From NCBI RefSeq assembly GCF_030816965.1, contig NZ_JAUSYQ010000002.1, forward strand, positions 10,406,001 to 10,470,000: DNA of 64,000 bases, written 5' to 3'. A program made the position numbers and the translations under genes. This DNA comes from Streptomyces canus (GTDB lineage Bacteria; Actinomycetota; Actinomycetes; Streptomycetales; Streptomycetaceae). The notes under the pieces were generated by a model. The model was not told the origin of the DNA and made no database searches. It was given only the letters and a program-made list of their open reading frames with translations. Shown piece after piece: positions 40,101 through 55,100 of the stretch (its first letter is position 1; every line of letters begins with the position of its first letter).

Positions 40101-43100
40101 GTTCGGCCTTGCGCTCGTAGCGGCGGTGCAGACGGCGGCATCCGGCAAGCCAGGCCACTGTGCGTTCCACGGTCCATCGGTGACGGCCCAGGCGCTGGGA
40201 GGACTCGATGCCCTTGGGCGATGCGCGGGGTGATGTTCCGGGAGCGTAGCCAACAGCGCAGGTGGTCGTAGTCGTACCCCTTGTCGCCATGGAGCTTGGC
40301 GGGTCGTCTTCGGCGCGGCCCGCGGCGGGAGCGGATGGGCGGGATGCCGCGCACCAGGGGTTCGAGCCCCTGGCTGTCGTGGGTGTTCGCGGCGGAGATC
40401 CCGATGGAGGGGGGCAGACCGGTCCGCTCGGTGATCAAGTGGATCTTTGATCCCTTCTTGCCGCGATCTACGGGATTCGGACCCGTCAGATCCCCCCTTT
40501 CGTCGCGCGCATGTTCATGGAGTCGATGGCACACCGGGACCAGTCCAACTCGCCACGCACGCCGAGTTCGTCCAGGACCAGGCGGTGGAGCTTGCCCCAT
40601 ACTCGGGCCCGGCTCCACTCGGTAAACCGCCGGTGCGCGGTCGGCCCGGACGGGCCGAAGACCGGCGGCAGTTGCCGCCAGGTACACCCCGTCGTGGCCA
40701 CAAACAGGATCGCCGCCAGCACTTCGCGATCACCGTAGCGGCGTCGGCCGCCACCCTGCGGACGCACCGGCGCAGCCGGGACCACCCGCTGGAACAACTC
40801 CCACAACCCATCCGGCACCAGACGCCCCACCATCGCCATCACATCCGCCAGCCTAGTGATCAAGCCAGTTGAGACGATCTCTTAGTACTCCAGCTGCAGA
40901 TCGCGATCTTGCTGGTCGGGGCTGGCCCGGGAACAGGTGCGGCCACCGGTGATCATCGGTGTGTGAAGACAGAAGATCAGTCGGTGGCCGCAGGTCACAG
41001 CATAGATCCTGGCCGCTGGCAGGAAGCATTCGAGATCCTGATGGGCCGTATCGCGGGACGGTTCGGTCGGGTGGAACCCCGGCGCCGGGCACGGGCGTTC
41101 GTGCTCGGACTGCTGTCGGATCTGCCGCGCAAGAACTGCTGGACGATCGCTGAGCAGGCCGGGGATGCGACCCCCTACGGTCTGCAGCACCTGCTGTCGA
41201 GGGCCAGGTGGGATGCCGACGCGGTACGCGATGACGTCCGCGACTTCATCGTCGAGCAGTTGCACCACCAGGACGCGGTGCTGGTCGTGGACGAGACCGG
41301 TGATCTGAAAAAGGGCACGCACACGGTCGGCGTGCAGCGCCAGTACACCGGCACCGCCGGACGCATCGAGAACAGTCAGGTCGCCGTCTACCTCGCCTAC
41401 TCCACCCCGCTCGGGCACGCGGCGATCGACCGTGAGCTGTATGTCCCGCGTTCCTGGACCGAGGGTGCGGCCCGCTGCCGGGCAGCCGGGATCCCCGACG
41501 CCGTCGGCTTCGCCACGAAACCCGCCCTCGCCGCCCGCATGATCGGCCGAGCACTGGACGCCGGCGTCCTCACGTCCTGGGTGGCCGGCGACGAGGTCTA
41601 CGGAGGCAACCCCCACCTGCGAACCAACCTGGAGAGACGCAAGATCGGCTACGTACTCGCCGTCGCCTGCGACCTCCTACCCGCGCGGGCAAGCTCCGCG
41701 CCGACACCCTGGTCAAGAAGCTGCCGAAGCGGGCCTGGCAGGACCTCTCCGCTGGCGCCGGAGCCAAAGGGCACCGTCTCTACGACTGGCCCTGGCCGAC
41801 ATCGCCGACGACCTGCCCGGCCACCGCCAGTTGCTCGTCCGCCGCAACCGGCGCACGCGTGAACTCGCCTTCTACCGCTGCTACTCAGCCACCCCCGTTC
41901 CGCTGTCCACCTTGGTGCGGGTCGCTGGGCGCAGATGGACGGTCGAGGAGACGTTCCAGGCCAGCAAAGGCTTGGCCGGCCTGGACGAGCACCAGGTCCG
42001 TCGTTGGACTTCCTGGCACCGTTGGGTCACCCTCGCCATGCTCGCGCACGCCTTCCTCGCCGTGACCGCAGCCGCCGAACGCCGACAGCACCCAGCGCCC
42101 GAAGACCTGATCCCCCTGATCGGCAACGAAATTCAGCATCTGTTCGCAGCACTGATCAACCCGGCCCACGACCTCGCGCACCGACTCCGCTGGTCGAGGT
42201 GGCGACGGCGCCACCAGGCCCGCGCCCGCACCTCCCACTACCGACGACAAGCAACCACTCAACCCTGACCTGCCGCAGAGTCATGAGGTGAGGGCGAGGC
42301 GCTGCGACAGTGGTGCCATCGCGTCAGGCCACCCGGTACGATCGGTGGCGGCCTGGTGCAGCCGGCCGCTCGCGCCTTTCAAGGTTGGGTGAATGCACCG
42401 TGGGTCGCCTCGCCTCGGCTCACTGAACGCGGCACCGGCCGACAACGCGAGCATCGGCAGGATGGGCCGCGTGGAAAGCCGACGCGATGACGTCCCCTAC
42501 CACTGACCACGCCAAGAAACTCGCCAGACTCCTGCGCGAGGACCTTGCCACAGCGGGGATCGAGATCCCGCACAGCCTCGCACTCGAACTGATCGCCCAC
42601 CAGCTCGGCACCAAGGACTGGAACGTGCTCGCCGCCCTGACGAGCCGCGCAGCAAGCCCTGTCACACCGGACATCAGCCCCGGCGTGCCGGTCCTGCGCG
42701 TCATGTCCGTCGCACAGGCACTGCCGTTCTACCTTGACTTCCTGGGCTTCGCCCTGGACTGGGAGCACCAGTTTGAGCCCGGGCTGCCCCTGTATGTGCA
42801 GATATCGCGCTCGGCAGCCGTGCTGCACCTCTCCGAACACCACGGCGACGGCGCCCCCAACAGCGTGGCCTGGATCCCGGTGCGCGATGTGTCCGCCCTG
42901 CACAAGGAATTGCTCGCCCGACCGAACGCACCAGCACGTCCCGGAATCGATCCGGACGCCCCCGGAGGGCCGACACTGCAGGTCATCGACCCGTACGGCA
43001 ACATCCTGAGATTCGCGCAGCTGCCATCCGGACAGTAATCGAGCCCGGCAGGGCGCGCCGCAGTACGCGGTGCGCTCTGCCGACACGGTCCTCCACACGG

Positions 43101-46100
43101 ACATTCCACAGAGCGACAGCAGCAAGATCGCGATCTACAGCTGGAGTATTAGTTGGCCGGTCTGAGCATCACAGATGGCCACGAGGCCTGACGCGAACGC
43201 AGCGTCTCCAAGAGGCCCGATGCTTCTGATGGAATGTCCCTTAGCTCTCACAGCGGTGCGCGGATACGTCGCGACAGCCGCAGGTACGGGGAGGGGGAGG
43301 GGCCATGACGAATGGGCACGAGCCTCGCGAAGCAGCCTTCGGCTCACTGCCGACGCGCGCCCTGACCCGTGAGGCCGGGCGGGCACGGCATCTCTTGGCC
43401 GCCGGGAAGTGGCGCCCTGCCGCGGCGGACTCCAAGGCAGCAGCGGCCGTCCTGGCCCGCCTCGCGGCCCCACTCCCGTCCCGGCGGGCAGCGGCCATAC
43501 GGACGCTTGCCATGGACCGGGACCGGCGACTCCAACGCATCCTGCGCACTACCCTCCACCACCTCGACGCAGGTGCCGTCAGCCCGCCCGCAGCCGCCCT
43601 CCTGGCGGCTGTCGCCCGAGCATTCCTGCCTTGGCACGCCGCGCCGAACCCACCGGCCGCAGCGGCGGCGCCAAGTACGGGCCCCCGGCGGGGAGGGCAG
43701 ACGACCTGACCTTGCCACCGACAGAGGCGGGCGAGGCCCTGCTCCCCGATCTGATCGAAATTTTCGCCGTGCTGGCCTCGGCGAGCCCACCTGGGACCGT
43801 CTCGCTCACGCCCTCGGTCGAGCCCTGGCATGTCCGGTACGCGGGCCGTTTCCGTCGCTACGGTAGACCGGCCTTCGGGGTGTGGACGGCCGAGACCGTC
43901 GACTGCCCGGCGTGCGGGGGTAAGTCCGGCCCGTGGACGGTGACCTGCGACTGGCGTTTGATCTCGCTGGGCTGCCCGTGCGGGGTGGTCACCCACGAGC
44001 ACGGCCTCGCCTTCTCCGAAGTCTGGCTTCTCCTGCCGGACGCGTGACCGGGCATCGTGGCCGACCGCACAACCTCGCCCAGTTGGCCAACTCGAATGCT
44101 CACTGGCCAACTGAAGCGCTCGATCACAGCTGTTCGGCCGGGCGGCGTGTCCGAGATGACAGTGAATTCGAATAAGCGATCTAATGCTGGTATGGGCGCC
44201 ACCCGCTTCCCTGACGACCTGGTGCAGACGCAGCACGCCTGGAACGCCACCTATGACGCGCTCGCCGCACCTCACCGCCGTGACATCACCGCCTTGCGCC
44301 GCCTGCTGCGCCTGTCTGTGCGGGCACAGCGCCCACGGCGCCGACAGCCGACGGGCGGCGAACAGGGACTCCAGTGCGGCCCTGCGCCGCCGGAACCGAT
44401 GCTGGCCACCCCCGTGACCTCTAAAGGGGCTCAGGTGGTGGGCACGAGGCGCCCCTGCTGGCAGTTGTTGTTCAGCCACGTCCACTGCCGTACGTCGGTG
44501 CCGTTGGCGGTGCCGCAATTCGCGACGTCGGCGACCTTACCGCTGTTCTCGTTGACGATCCGGACGTAGTCGCCGGTCGCCGTGTACACGAGGCGGTAGC
44601 GCTGGCACTTGTTGTTGAGCCACGACCACTGCCGCAGGTCCGCGCCGTCGGCGCTGGAGCAGTCGGCGGTGTCGATCACCTTGCCGGTGGCCACGTTCAC
44701 CAGCCGGTTGGTGTCGTCGGCGAGGTCCTCGACCTTCCACTTCTGGTTGGCGCCGCCGTTGCAGCTCCATTGGAAGACGTTGGTGCCGTCGGCCGTGTTG
44801 CCGCCCGAGAGGTCCAGGCACTTGCCGCTGTTGCGGTTGACGAGGGTGTACGACGTCGGGGTCGCCGCCGTCTCGCCGGAGGGGCCGGCCAGCGTGGTGC
44901 CGAGCGCGACGGGCGTGCCGGCGCCTGCCGTCGGCGTTCCAGGTGAACTTCTGCGCCCTGGTCGTGCGTTCGTTGCCGCAGCTGCCGTTCGCCGTGTTGT
45001 TGGCGTGGTAGACGATCCAGTTCTCGGTGCCGTCAGGCGAGGTGAAGACACCGTTGTGGCCGCGGACGTAGACGCCGTTCGCGTCGCTGCGCTGGAAGAC
45101 GGGCGTCTGCTTCTTGGTCCGGGAGGCCGGGTCCAGCGGGTTGGAACCGGTCAGTTCCAACTGGCCGAGCTTGTAGTCGGCGGTCGAGCAGGAACTCGCG
45201 GAGTAGGTGAGGAACGTTCGGCCGTCGTGGTAAAGCGGTTCGGGACCCTCGTTCACCGCGGCGCCCTGGGTCTCCCAGCTCAGCGTGGGGCTGGAGACGA
45301 TGGTGAAGGTGTTGCTCGCGAGGGTGTACGGGTTGCTCATCGGCGCGATGAGCAGGCTCTGCTTGCTGCCGTCCACGAACCCGCGGGCGACGAGGTGGAG
45401 CTGCCCGCCCGCCTGCAGCACGCTCGCGTCGATCAGCAAGCCGCCCGACGAGAGGTTGGAGCCGGCGAGAGCGCCCTTGTAGGGGGCCCAGCGGGTCGGT
45501 TCCGGCGCTCTCCAGGACGTGGGTGCGCTGGGAGTTGCAGCAGGCGACACCGCTCTGGCCTGCGGAGTAGTACAGGTACCAGTGGCCGTTGAACTGGTCT
45601 ATGAAGTCACCCGTCCGCTATTTCGAACATGGCTCGTAACTTCGGCCAGAAGGTAGGGGATGCGCATGTTCTCGTCAACGGTTTCGACAGCCCCACTGAC
45701 ATCGAACTCAATCCAGAAAGCAGCTGTCACTGCAGAGCAGGATCGGGGAACCCTAGTCGCCCCGGGTCCGCGCGGGACCGGCAATCGAACAATTTCCTTC
45801 CGGCTCGACAACTCGCCGCCTAAGGACTCCTGATACGTCCGACCGCCGGCCAATACGAGAGGTTCTTCACCGTCGCTGCTCTCGCCTAAAAAACCACTCG
45901 GTGATGGGATGCCGGCGCCTTCCCCGCCGGAGGGCGGGCGGCAGGCGGAAGGTCGCCGCGAGGGCGCCGGCATCCCTGTGGGGTCAGCTCGTCACGCGGA
46001 AGGTGGCGTCGCCGCGCCCCGTCGCCGTGGAGATCGGCTCGAGCTTGAGTTCGTACGCGTAGTGGCGGATGTACCGGTCGGGGTAGTTGTAGGACTGGAA

Positions 46101-49100
46101 GGACGACCATGTCGCGTCGGCGAGCCCGGCGACCTGCTTGAAGGTGGCGTCCGCGGCGAAGCCGGCGGTGCCGTCGTTGTAGACGAGCTGGAAGTCGAAC
46201 GCGGAGTGCCGCAGGAAGTATCCGGGGAAGTTCACCGACTCGAAGGAGACGGTGCCGGTGCCCGCCAGGCCGGTCCGCATCCGGAACTGGGAGTCCTCGC
46301 TGGTACTGACGTTCTGGTCGATGCGCACGTCGAAGTTGGTGTGCCGCACGTACCGGTCCTGGAAGTTGAACGACTGGAGCCGGTTGGCCGTCGTGTTGGG
46401 CCAGCGTGCGAGGACGCGGCTCTCCTCGGCGGCCGTCAGGTTCATGATCCAGCCGTGGCGCTTCTTGGTGCCGCCCATGTTGTAGCTCGTCGACGCCTGC
46501 TTCTGGTAGGCGGCCGGGTTGGACGGGTCGGTGGTCAGGACCGGCATGTAACCGCCGCCGGTGGCGTACTGGTCGAGGTAGAGGGCCCACTGGTTGCTGC
46601 CGTTGAACTTCATCCACATCGGGCCCTCGACCTGGGAGCCGCTGAGGCCGACGCCGGAGAGGTTGCCGAGGTTCGTCCACGTGCCCAGGATCGAGTTGCT
46701 GCCTTCAAGAGTGATCTGGCCGTCGCCGGAGGCCCGCACGTAGCGGTAGTTGCCCACGCCGGACGGCACCTCGATGATCTGGGTGTCGATGATGCCCTGG
46801 GTGCCGGGGCGGTCGATGTAGACCTGCGGGGTGGTGATGGTGCGGAAGTCCGTCGTGTGGGCGGAGTAGATGCGGTGCTTCGTCACGCCGTTCAGCGGCG
46901 CGTTCGTCGCCCAGTACAGGACGTAGTCATTGCTCGCCGGGTCCCAGATCGCCTCGGGCGCCCACGCGTCACCGGCGCCTGGGATCGCGTCGGCGACGTT
47001 CAGGAGCCGCGGCTGCGACCAGGTGACCAGGTCGGTGGACTCCCACACCACCAGGTTGCGGCTGCCGTTGGTCTGGGAGTCACCCCATCCCTGCCCGCAG
47101 CCGATGCACAGGTCGGTCGCGACGATCCAGTACTTGCTGCCATCAGGGGATCTCACGAATGCGGGGTCGCGCACCCCCTTCGTGCCGACCGTGGAGCGCA
47201 GGACCATGCCGCCGCCGTTGAGGTCGTTCCAGTGCAGACCGTCCGTGCTGTGCGAGAGGTACATCTGCTGATTGGTCGACCCATCCCCGGTGAAGTGCAC
47301 CATCAGGTAGCCCGGGTCGGCGGCAGCGGCCCGCTCGGGTGTGGTCAGGGCTTGGGACGTGAAGAGTAGGCAGGCGGCGACCAATATCGCCGCCAGCCGG
47401 CCGAGGAGCCTGGCCATGTGCGTCTCCTGTCGTACTACGGGTGCCATGAACGAGTGAAAGTGGAGTCGGGGGCGAAGCCGGTCTCCGTACCTGCGGGTCA
47501 GAGCCTGCTGTCGCGTGACGTGGAACGTCGTGTGGCCGGTCAACGGCCGAGGAGCGGGAGTTTTCGCCCGAGCGTGGCAGCGACCGAAGGCGCCGCGGCG
47601 GCAGGCTGGGTGACGCGTGGAGTCAGCAGGGCCGGTCGGGGAGCCACGAGAGTGACCCGGTAACGGGTGCGGTACACGGACGTCTCCTTTGACGGCCAGC
47701 GGGTTCGGTATTTCGAACACCGTGCGCAACTTCGACCAGAAGATAAGTTTCGGCCAAGAGCACGTCAATGGGACTGGCCAGTTTGCTGACAAGTTGACAC
47801 TCGGAGGGGGCTTATTGGTGTACGGAGCGGCGGCTGGCCCGGTGTGCTGCTGGTTCGCTGACAGGCGAGGTGGGCGGCTTCGGTGGGGAGGCCGGGTGTG
47901 TGAGCTGGGGTTGTGTCTTGTGTGCCGAACGGGGCTGGGTTCGTTGAAGGTAGCTCTGGCGTGAGCAGGCCCGGCTTGCCCTTTGTGCTGGTCAGGGCTG
48001 TTGTGCTGGAGGATCGAATTGGTCCAGGACGACCAGAGGCAGGTGTGGGTGCTCACCAAGCGAGGACACCGCGAGGGGAAGAAGCTGCTGGAGCCGAAGG
48101 GCATACGGGTCTCGGTGCTGCGCGAAGAGGAGTACGACCCGGTCACCGGGGAGCTGCTCGGCACCGGCTATGACGACCACGCCGCGGCGGTCACCTCCAC
48201 GGCCGCCGAACTTCACCGCGCTGGGATCGGGCACCGGCTCGGCTTCCAGACCGAGATCGGCCACCGGCTCGGCAACGGGTACGTGCAGCGGGCCGACCTG
48301 GTGGTGTGGGCGCCGGCCTCGAAGGTGCCGGTGCTGCTGCTGGAGATCGACCGCCGCACCGAGGACGCCCACGACCTGGTGCACAAGCTGCGCCGGTACT
48401 GGCAGTGGGGCCGACTGCTGCCCTCGGACGCGGACAAGCACACGGCGGCCCTGGCCCGCTCCCGGCCGGACGCGATCGAGCACATCGACCACGAGAAGCG
48501 GCTGTGGCGCCGCATCTACCCGCCGACCGGCCGGGAGGGCTTGGCGCCGGTGGCGTTCGTGTTCGCGGACACCAAGGTCGACAACACCGTCAAGGTGCTC
48601 GAGGAAGCCGGCCGCCGCTACTGGGCACCGCGCCGGTACGAGACCTACCACCGGGGCATCCCACCGATGAGTGCAAGGAGATGGAGGTCGCCCAGGGCCC
48701 CCTGGACACAGCACGCGAGATCAGTGACGGGGTGGCCGTCGTCGCGGCTGCCGGCCTCGCTCTTGGCGCCGGGGATCCCCATCGGCGGTCCGAGGGAATC
48801 CCGCGCTTGTCCGCGGTCAGCGGTTCAGCGCGTCGATGAGGGCCTTGGTGACGTCCTCGGTGGTGGCGGTGCCGCCGACGTCGCGGGTGAGGATGCCGGC
48901 GGCGGTGGTGGCCTCGATGGCCTTGTTGAGGCGGGCCGCCTGGTCGGGGAGGCCGAAGTGTTCCAGCATCAGTGCGGCGCTGCCGACCGCGCCGATCGGG
49001 TTGGCCAGTCCCTGGCCCGCGATGTCGGGGGCGGAGCCGTGGACGGGCTCGAACATGCTGGGGAAGCGGCGCTCCGGGTTGAGGTTGGCACTCGCGGCCA

Positions 49101-52100
49101 GACCGAGGCTGCCGGCGAGGGCGCTGCCGAGGTCGGAGAGGATGTCGGCGTTGAGGTTGGAGGCGACGACGACGGAGAGGTCCTCGGGCTTCAGCACGAA
49201 CTTCGCGGACATCGCGTCGACCAGGACGCTCTCCGTCTCCACGTCGGGGTAGTCGAGCGCGACCCGCTTGAAGACGTCGTCCCACAGGACCATGCCGTAC
49301 TGCTGGGCGTTGCTCTTGGTGACGGAGGAGACCTTCTTGTGCAGCCGGGTGCGGGCCAGGTCGAAGGCGAACCGCATGATCCGCTCACAGCCCACCTCGG
49401 TGAACAGGGCCGACTGGACGGCGACTTCGCCGCCCGGTCCGCGGCCGGAGAGGTTGCGGCCGCCGAGACCGGCGTACTCGCCCTCGCTGTTCTCGCGGAC
49501 GACGACCCAGTCGAGTTCGGTGTCGTCGGCCTTGCGCAGCGGGCTCTGCACGCCGGGCAGGAAGTGCACGGGGCGGATGTTGGCCCACTGGTCGAAGTTC
49601 TGGCAGATTTTCAGGCGCAGGCCCCAGAGGCTGATGTGGTCGGGGACGGTGGGCCAGCCGACGGCGCCGAAGTAGATGGCGTCGAAGTCCTTGAGGCGGT
49701 CCAGGCCGTCGTCGTCGATCATCGTGCCGGTGCGCTCGTAGTACTCGCAGCCCCAGGGGAACTCCTCCCAGGCGAAGGTGAATGCGGCGTCGGTGCCGCG
49801 GGAGTCCTGGGCCAGGGCGTCGAGTACGGCGCGTCCTGCGGCGACGACTTCCTTGCCCACGCCGTCGGCGGGGATGGCGGCGATGCGGAACGTGCGGGGT
49901 GCGGTGGTCACGGGTGCCTCCGGCTCGCTGTGGTGGGGTTGGTTCGAGTCAACACACCGCTCACCGGGCGCGTCCAAGACCTGCTTCCGATACGACCCAT
50001 AGGCGCACCCGATAGGTTCCGCGTCAGTCGGTGGGCTGGATGTGCCGTGCCCGTCGGTCGGCCAGTGACCTGGTGAGGGTGAGGAAGGCGCGGGCGGCCG
50101 GCGTGAGGTGCGCGGGCAGGCTGACCATGGCCACGTGCAGATGGGCGGTCGGTTCGATGGGGGCCACGACGGCTCCGCAGCGGCGGGCCAGCCGGGTCCA
50201 GGAGGAGGGCAGGACGGCGACGCCCACCCCGGTGAGGACGAGCGGAAGGATCGAGGTGCGGTGGTCGACGACCGTCACGATCTCCGTGCCGGTGCCGCCC
50301 GCGGTGATGTCGTCGACGATGCTGCGCATGAGGCTGCCGGTGCGGGAGGCGATGAGCTTGTGCCCGGCCAGGTCCCCGGGCCGGATCGTGACGTCGTCCT
50401 CGATTGCTCCGCCGGGTGCGGCGACGACCACGAAGGGCTGGTCCTCGACGTGCAGGACGTCCAGCCCGGACGGGTTGACGGGGCTCGCCGAGCCCAGCAG
50501 GCCCAGTTCGCAGGCCCCGCTCCGGACCAGGTGCACGACCTCGTCGGGGGTGAACGCGGCCTGGGTGCTGACCGTCACGGCCGGGTGCAGCTCGGCGAAC
50601 CGGTGGATGAGGGTGGTCAGCGGCTCGATTCCCGGCGAGGGCATGGTGGCGACCTCGACGGTGCCGCCGTGCAGCCCGACCAGCGCGGCGGCGGTGTCGC
50701 GTACGGCGGCCAGATCCCGCAGCACGCGTCGGCTGGGCTCCAGCAGTTCCGTGCCCGCCTCGCTGAGGACGACGCCCCGGCCCACCCGGTGGAAGAGGGC
50801 TACGCCGAGGTCGGCCTCCAGGTTCGCCATGGCCTGCGACAGCGAGGGCTGGGCCACGTGGAGTGCGGCGGCGGCCTTGCTGAAGCCGCCGTGCTCGACG
50901 ATGGCCAGGAAGTACTCCAGCTGCCGGGCGTCCACGGTGCCTCCGCCGGTTGATCTGTCCTGGGGCAGGGCCAACTTAGACCGACCGGGCCGCTTCGTCC
51001 GTGCGCCCGCCGATCCAGCGGTCGGCGAGGTTGAGTCCGCACTGCGCGAGCAGCCGCGCGGACAGCTCGCTGTCGTTCGCGCAGTCCTGGTCGGTCAGAT
51101 CCGTCAGGGCCTGGACGGAGCGGAAGTGGGCGGCGGTGCGTTCGGGAGGCAGGGTGCAGCGGCCGGCGACGGCGTGCGCCGCGACGCCCTGCCGGCGGGC
51201 CCGGCGTGCGAGGGCGATGGGGAGCTTGCCCGACCGGGTCTGCTCGTCGAGGCTGCCCTCTCCGGTGACGACGAAGTCGGCGCCCGTGAGCAGTTCGTCG
51301 GCGCCCAGCAGGGTGAGGAAGTAGTCGGCGCCTGAGCACACCCGTCCGCCCAGCAGCATCCCCGCGTATCCGAGCCCACCGGCAGCCCCGGCCCCGGCGA
51401 TTCGCGCGAGGCGGGCCGCGTCCTCGACACCGGCCGCCTCCAGACGCCGTACGAAAGTGCCGAGGGCCGTGTCCAGTTCTCGTACGTCGTCCTCGGTGGC
51501 GCCCTTTTGGGGCCCGTAGACGGCTGCGGTGCCCGTTGGTCCGAGCAGCGGGTTGTCCACGTCGGCGGCGAGGACGAGGTCGACCCCGGCCAGTGCGGTG
51601 CGGGCTTCGGCCAGGTCGATCGTGTGGAGGTCGGCCAGCCCTCGGCCGCCCGGCCCGATCGGTGTGCCGTCCGCGCGGGCCAGCACCGCGCCGAGGGACT
51701 GCAGCAGGCCCGCACCGCCATCGGTGGTGGCGACCCCGCCGAGGGCCAGGACGATGGTGTCGGCCCCGCCCGCCAGCGCATACCGGACGGCCTGGCCGAT
51801 GCCACGGCTGGCGGCCGTGAGCGGCGCCTTGACACCGCCGGGCAGGGCGCCCAGTCCGCAGACGGCCGCGGCTTCGATGAGGACGGTACGGCCGCGCACC
51901 GCGACGGGTGCCGTGACGGGCTGCCCGGTGGGGCCGGTCACCGTGACCTTCTCGGCGCTGAACCGTCCCGCGCAGGCCGCGGCCACACTCCCCTCGCCCC
52001 CGTCCGCCAGCGCGAGCCGGCTGACCCGGGCGTGCGGGGCGCCTTCCAGCAGCCCGCGTTCCAGTGCGCGGGCGACCTCGTCGGCGGTGAGGGAGCCCTT

Positions 52101-55100
52101 GAACTTGTCCGGGGCGACCAGGACGCAGGGCGCCAAGGACACGGAGGCGGCCATCAGGGGGCCACCTCGGCGGTCTGCGCGGCGGACGGTCCGGTGGGCG
52201 GCGCTACGGCCGGATGGCCGACCTCGACATCGGCTTCGGTCTCGGCCTCGTTGGTCAGTGGCGGCTGTCCCGCCTTTCCGGCCAGCACTGCCCGGGCCCG
52301 CTCCAGGTCCAGGCCGTTCTCCCACCTGGCGACGACCAGGGTGGCGACGGCGTTGCCGAAGAAGTTCACCAGGGCCCGGCACTCCGACATGAACTTGTCG
52401 ATGCCGAAGATGAGCATGATGCCTGCCGCCGGGACGGAACCGACCGTCGACAGCGTCGCGGTGAGCGCGATGAACCCGCCGCCCGCGACGCCGGCCGCAC
52501 CCTTCGACGTCAGCAACATGACGGCCAGCAGGCCGAGTTGCTGACCGATGGAGAGGGAGGTGTCCGTGGCCTGGGCGATGTAGAGGGTGGCCAGCGAGAG
52601 GTAGATCGCCGCGCCGTCGAGGTTGAAGCTGTACCCGGTCGGCACGACCAGGCCGACCGTGGACCGCTCCGCGCCCATGTGCTGCAGCTTGCGCATCAGT
52701 CCGGGCAGCGCGGGCTCGGCGGTCGAGGTGCCCAGGATCAGCCAGAACTCCTCCTTGAAGTAGCGGAAGAGCTGGAAGATGTTCAGCCGCACGTACAGGG
52801 CGAGCACCCCGCCGAGCACGACCACGACGAACAGGGCCGAGGTGACGTAGAAGAGGACGATCAGCGAGCTGAGGCTGGTCAGGGTGGACAGGCCGAACTT
52901 CCCGATGGCGTACGACATCGCGCCCAAGGCGCCCAGCGGGGCGGCCTTCATGACGAAGGACAGGACCTTGAAGACGACCTCGGTCAGCCGCCCTACGGCC
53001 GCGATGATCGGCTCGCCCGTCTTTCCCACCATCTTGATCGCGATGCCGAAGACGACGGCCAGGAAGATGACCTGGAGGATGTTCCCCTCGACGAACGGGC
53101 CGAAGAAGCTGTTCGGCACGATGCCCGTGAGGAACTCCCACCAGTGCTGGTGCTCGCCCGTCTCGATGTACTGGCTCGCGTCCCCGGACGTCTTCAGGGT
53201 CGACGGGTCGGCGTGCACGCCGTCGCCGAGCCGGAAGACGTTGATCGCCACCAGGCCCGTGAGCAGGGCGACGATCGTGCCGGCCTGGAAGTAGGTCAGG
53301 GCCTTGATGCCGGTGCGGCCGACCTTCTTCAGGTCCGCGACGCCGGCGATGCCGCCGATGATCGTCAGGAAGACGATCGGGCCGATCAGCATCTTCATCG
53401 CGGTGATGAACGTCGTGCCGATCGGCTCCATGTCGGTGGCCAGATCCGGCCAACGCCAGCCCAGCACGATGCCGATCACGATCGCCACCAGCACCTGGAC
53501 GTACAACTGCCGGTACCACGGCTTCGCCGCGATACGCGCGGCTTGCTCGGCTCGACCGTGGCCTGGGGTATGCGTCATTGCAGCCTCCCTGATCGCGCGA
53601 CACCGAGCCCGATCGGTACGCGCCAGCTTTCGCCACAGTGAACCGGGCACAGGTGAGGGGGTCTACGACCAAAAATCGATGCCCCGTATAGGCGGGGCCT
53701 ATGTATCCGTGGCGGCGACCGCGGGCCACGGGAGCCCATGACCCCGGTCGGCTGCGTCGGGCACGGCGAGGACGCGGGCCGGGCGGTTTTTTGACCCGAT
53801 GGCGGCGCGGGCGGATCAACGGATCAGGAGACAGCGGCCATCCGGTCGGGGCCGACACCGAGGGCCTGGGCCAGCAGGGCGCGGGAGTGCGCCCGGGCCA
53901 GGGGGTCCGCGATGACGTCTTGGACCATCACTTCCTCGACGCCGGTGGCCTTGGTCATCTGCTCGATCTGGTCCCGGACGGTGGCGGGGCTGCCGGCGAG
54001 CTGGCGCGGCCAGCGGCCGTCCGTGATGACGGTGGGCGCGTCCTTCTCCTCCTGGGTGAGTTCACGCGCGGCCTCGTCGACGGTCGGGACGTGGGGAGCG
54101 GTGCCGGTGCGGGCCATGCGCGCGAGCAGGGCACGCCTCGACCAGTTCAGCCGCTGCGCCTCGGTGTCGGTGTCCGCCACCACGGCGCTGACGGCCAGCA
54201 TCGCGCGGTGTTTCGCTGGTCTGTCGGGGATGGGTCTGAGGGAGGCGTCGTGGCCGTGCAGAGCCGGGGCGGCTCCGTCGGGGCTGATGAAGCCGGCGAA
54301 GGCGTACCCGAGACCGAGTTGTCCGGCCATCCGGGCGCTGCTGCCGGAGGAGCCGAGAATCCACACCTCGGGTCGGGTGGGAATGCCGGCGGTCGCATCG
54401 AGGCGCGCGAAGGCGTGGCCGGCGGGGAAGTCCCGGTGGAGGTGGGCGAGTACCTCCTGGATCTGCAGGTCGAAGTCGTCGACGGGCGAAGCGTTGCGGT
54501 CCCGGCGCAGGGCGAGGTCGGCCAGCGGGCCCGCGGTGGCCCGGCCGAGGCCGAGGTCGATGCGGCCCGGTGCGAGGGCTTCGAGCTGGAGGAAGGTCTC
54601 GGCGACCTTGTAGGGGCTGTAGTGGTTGAGCAGCACCGCGCCGGAGCCGACACGGATGCGCCGGGTGGTGTGGGCCGCCAGGGCGATGAGGATTTCCGGT
54701 GCCTGGGAGGCCAGGCCGCGGTGTTGTGGTGCTCGGCGTACCAGATGCGGTGGTAGCCGAGTTCCTCTGCCTGCCGCGCGGCGTCGACGGCGTCCTGAAG
54801 GGCCTGCGGCTTGTCGGTGCCGGGGGTGACGGCGGCCACTTCGACGAGGGAGAGCTTCATGGTTTGTCTGTCCTTGCTGCCGGCGTGATGACCGGCGGGA
54901 AATCAGTTCGGGCAATCGCGCACGACGCGGTTCGAGCGCGTCAGCGTCGCGCCGCGTCGAGACTGACCTCCCACAGCCGTGCGGCGGCTTCGGGGTCGAG
55001 GGCGTAGGAGGTCACGCCGCTGACGCTTCCGGCCTGGTAGGGCTGTGTGTCCTGCGCTGTCTCGGCCTCGTTGCAGTCCTCGAAGTACCGGCCGCCGACG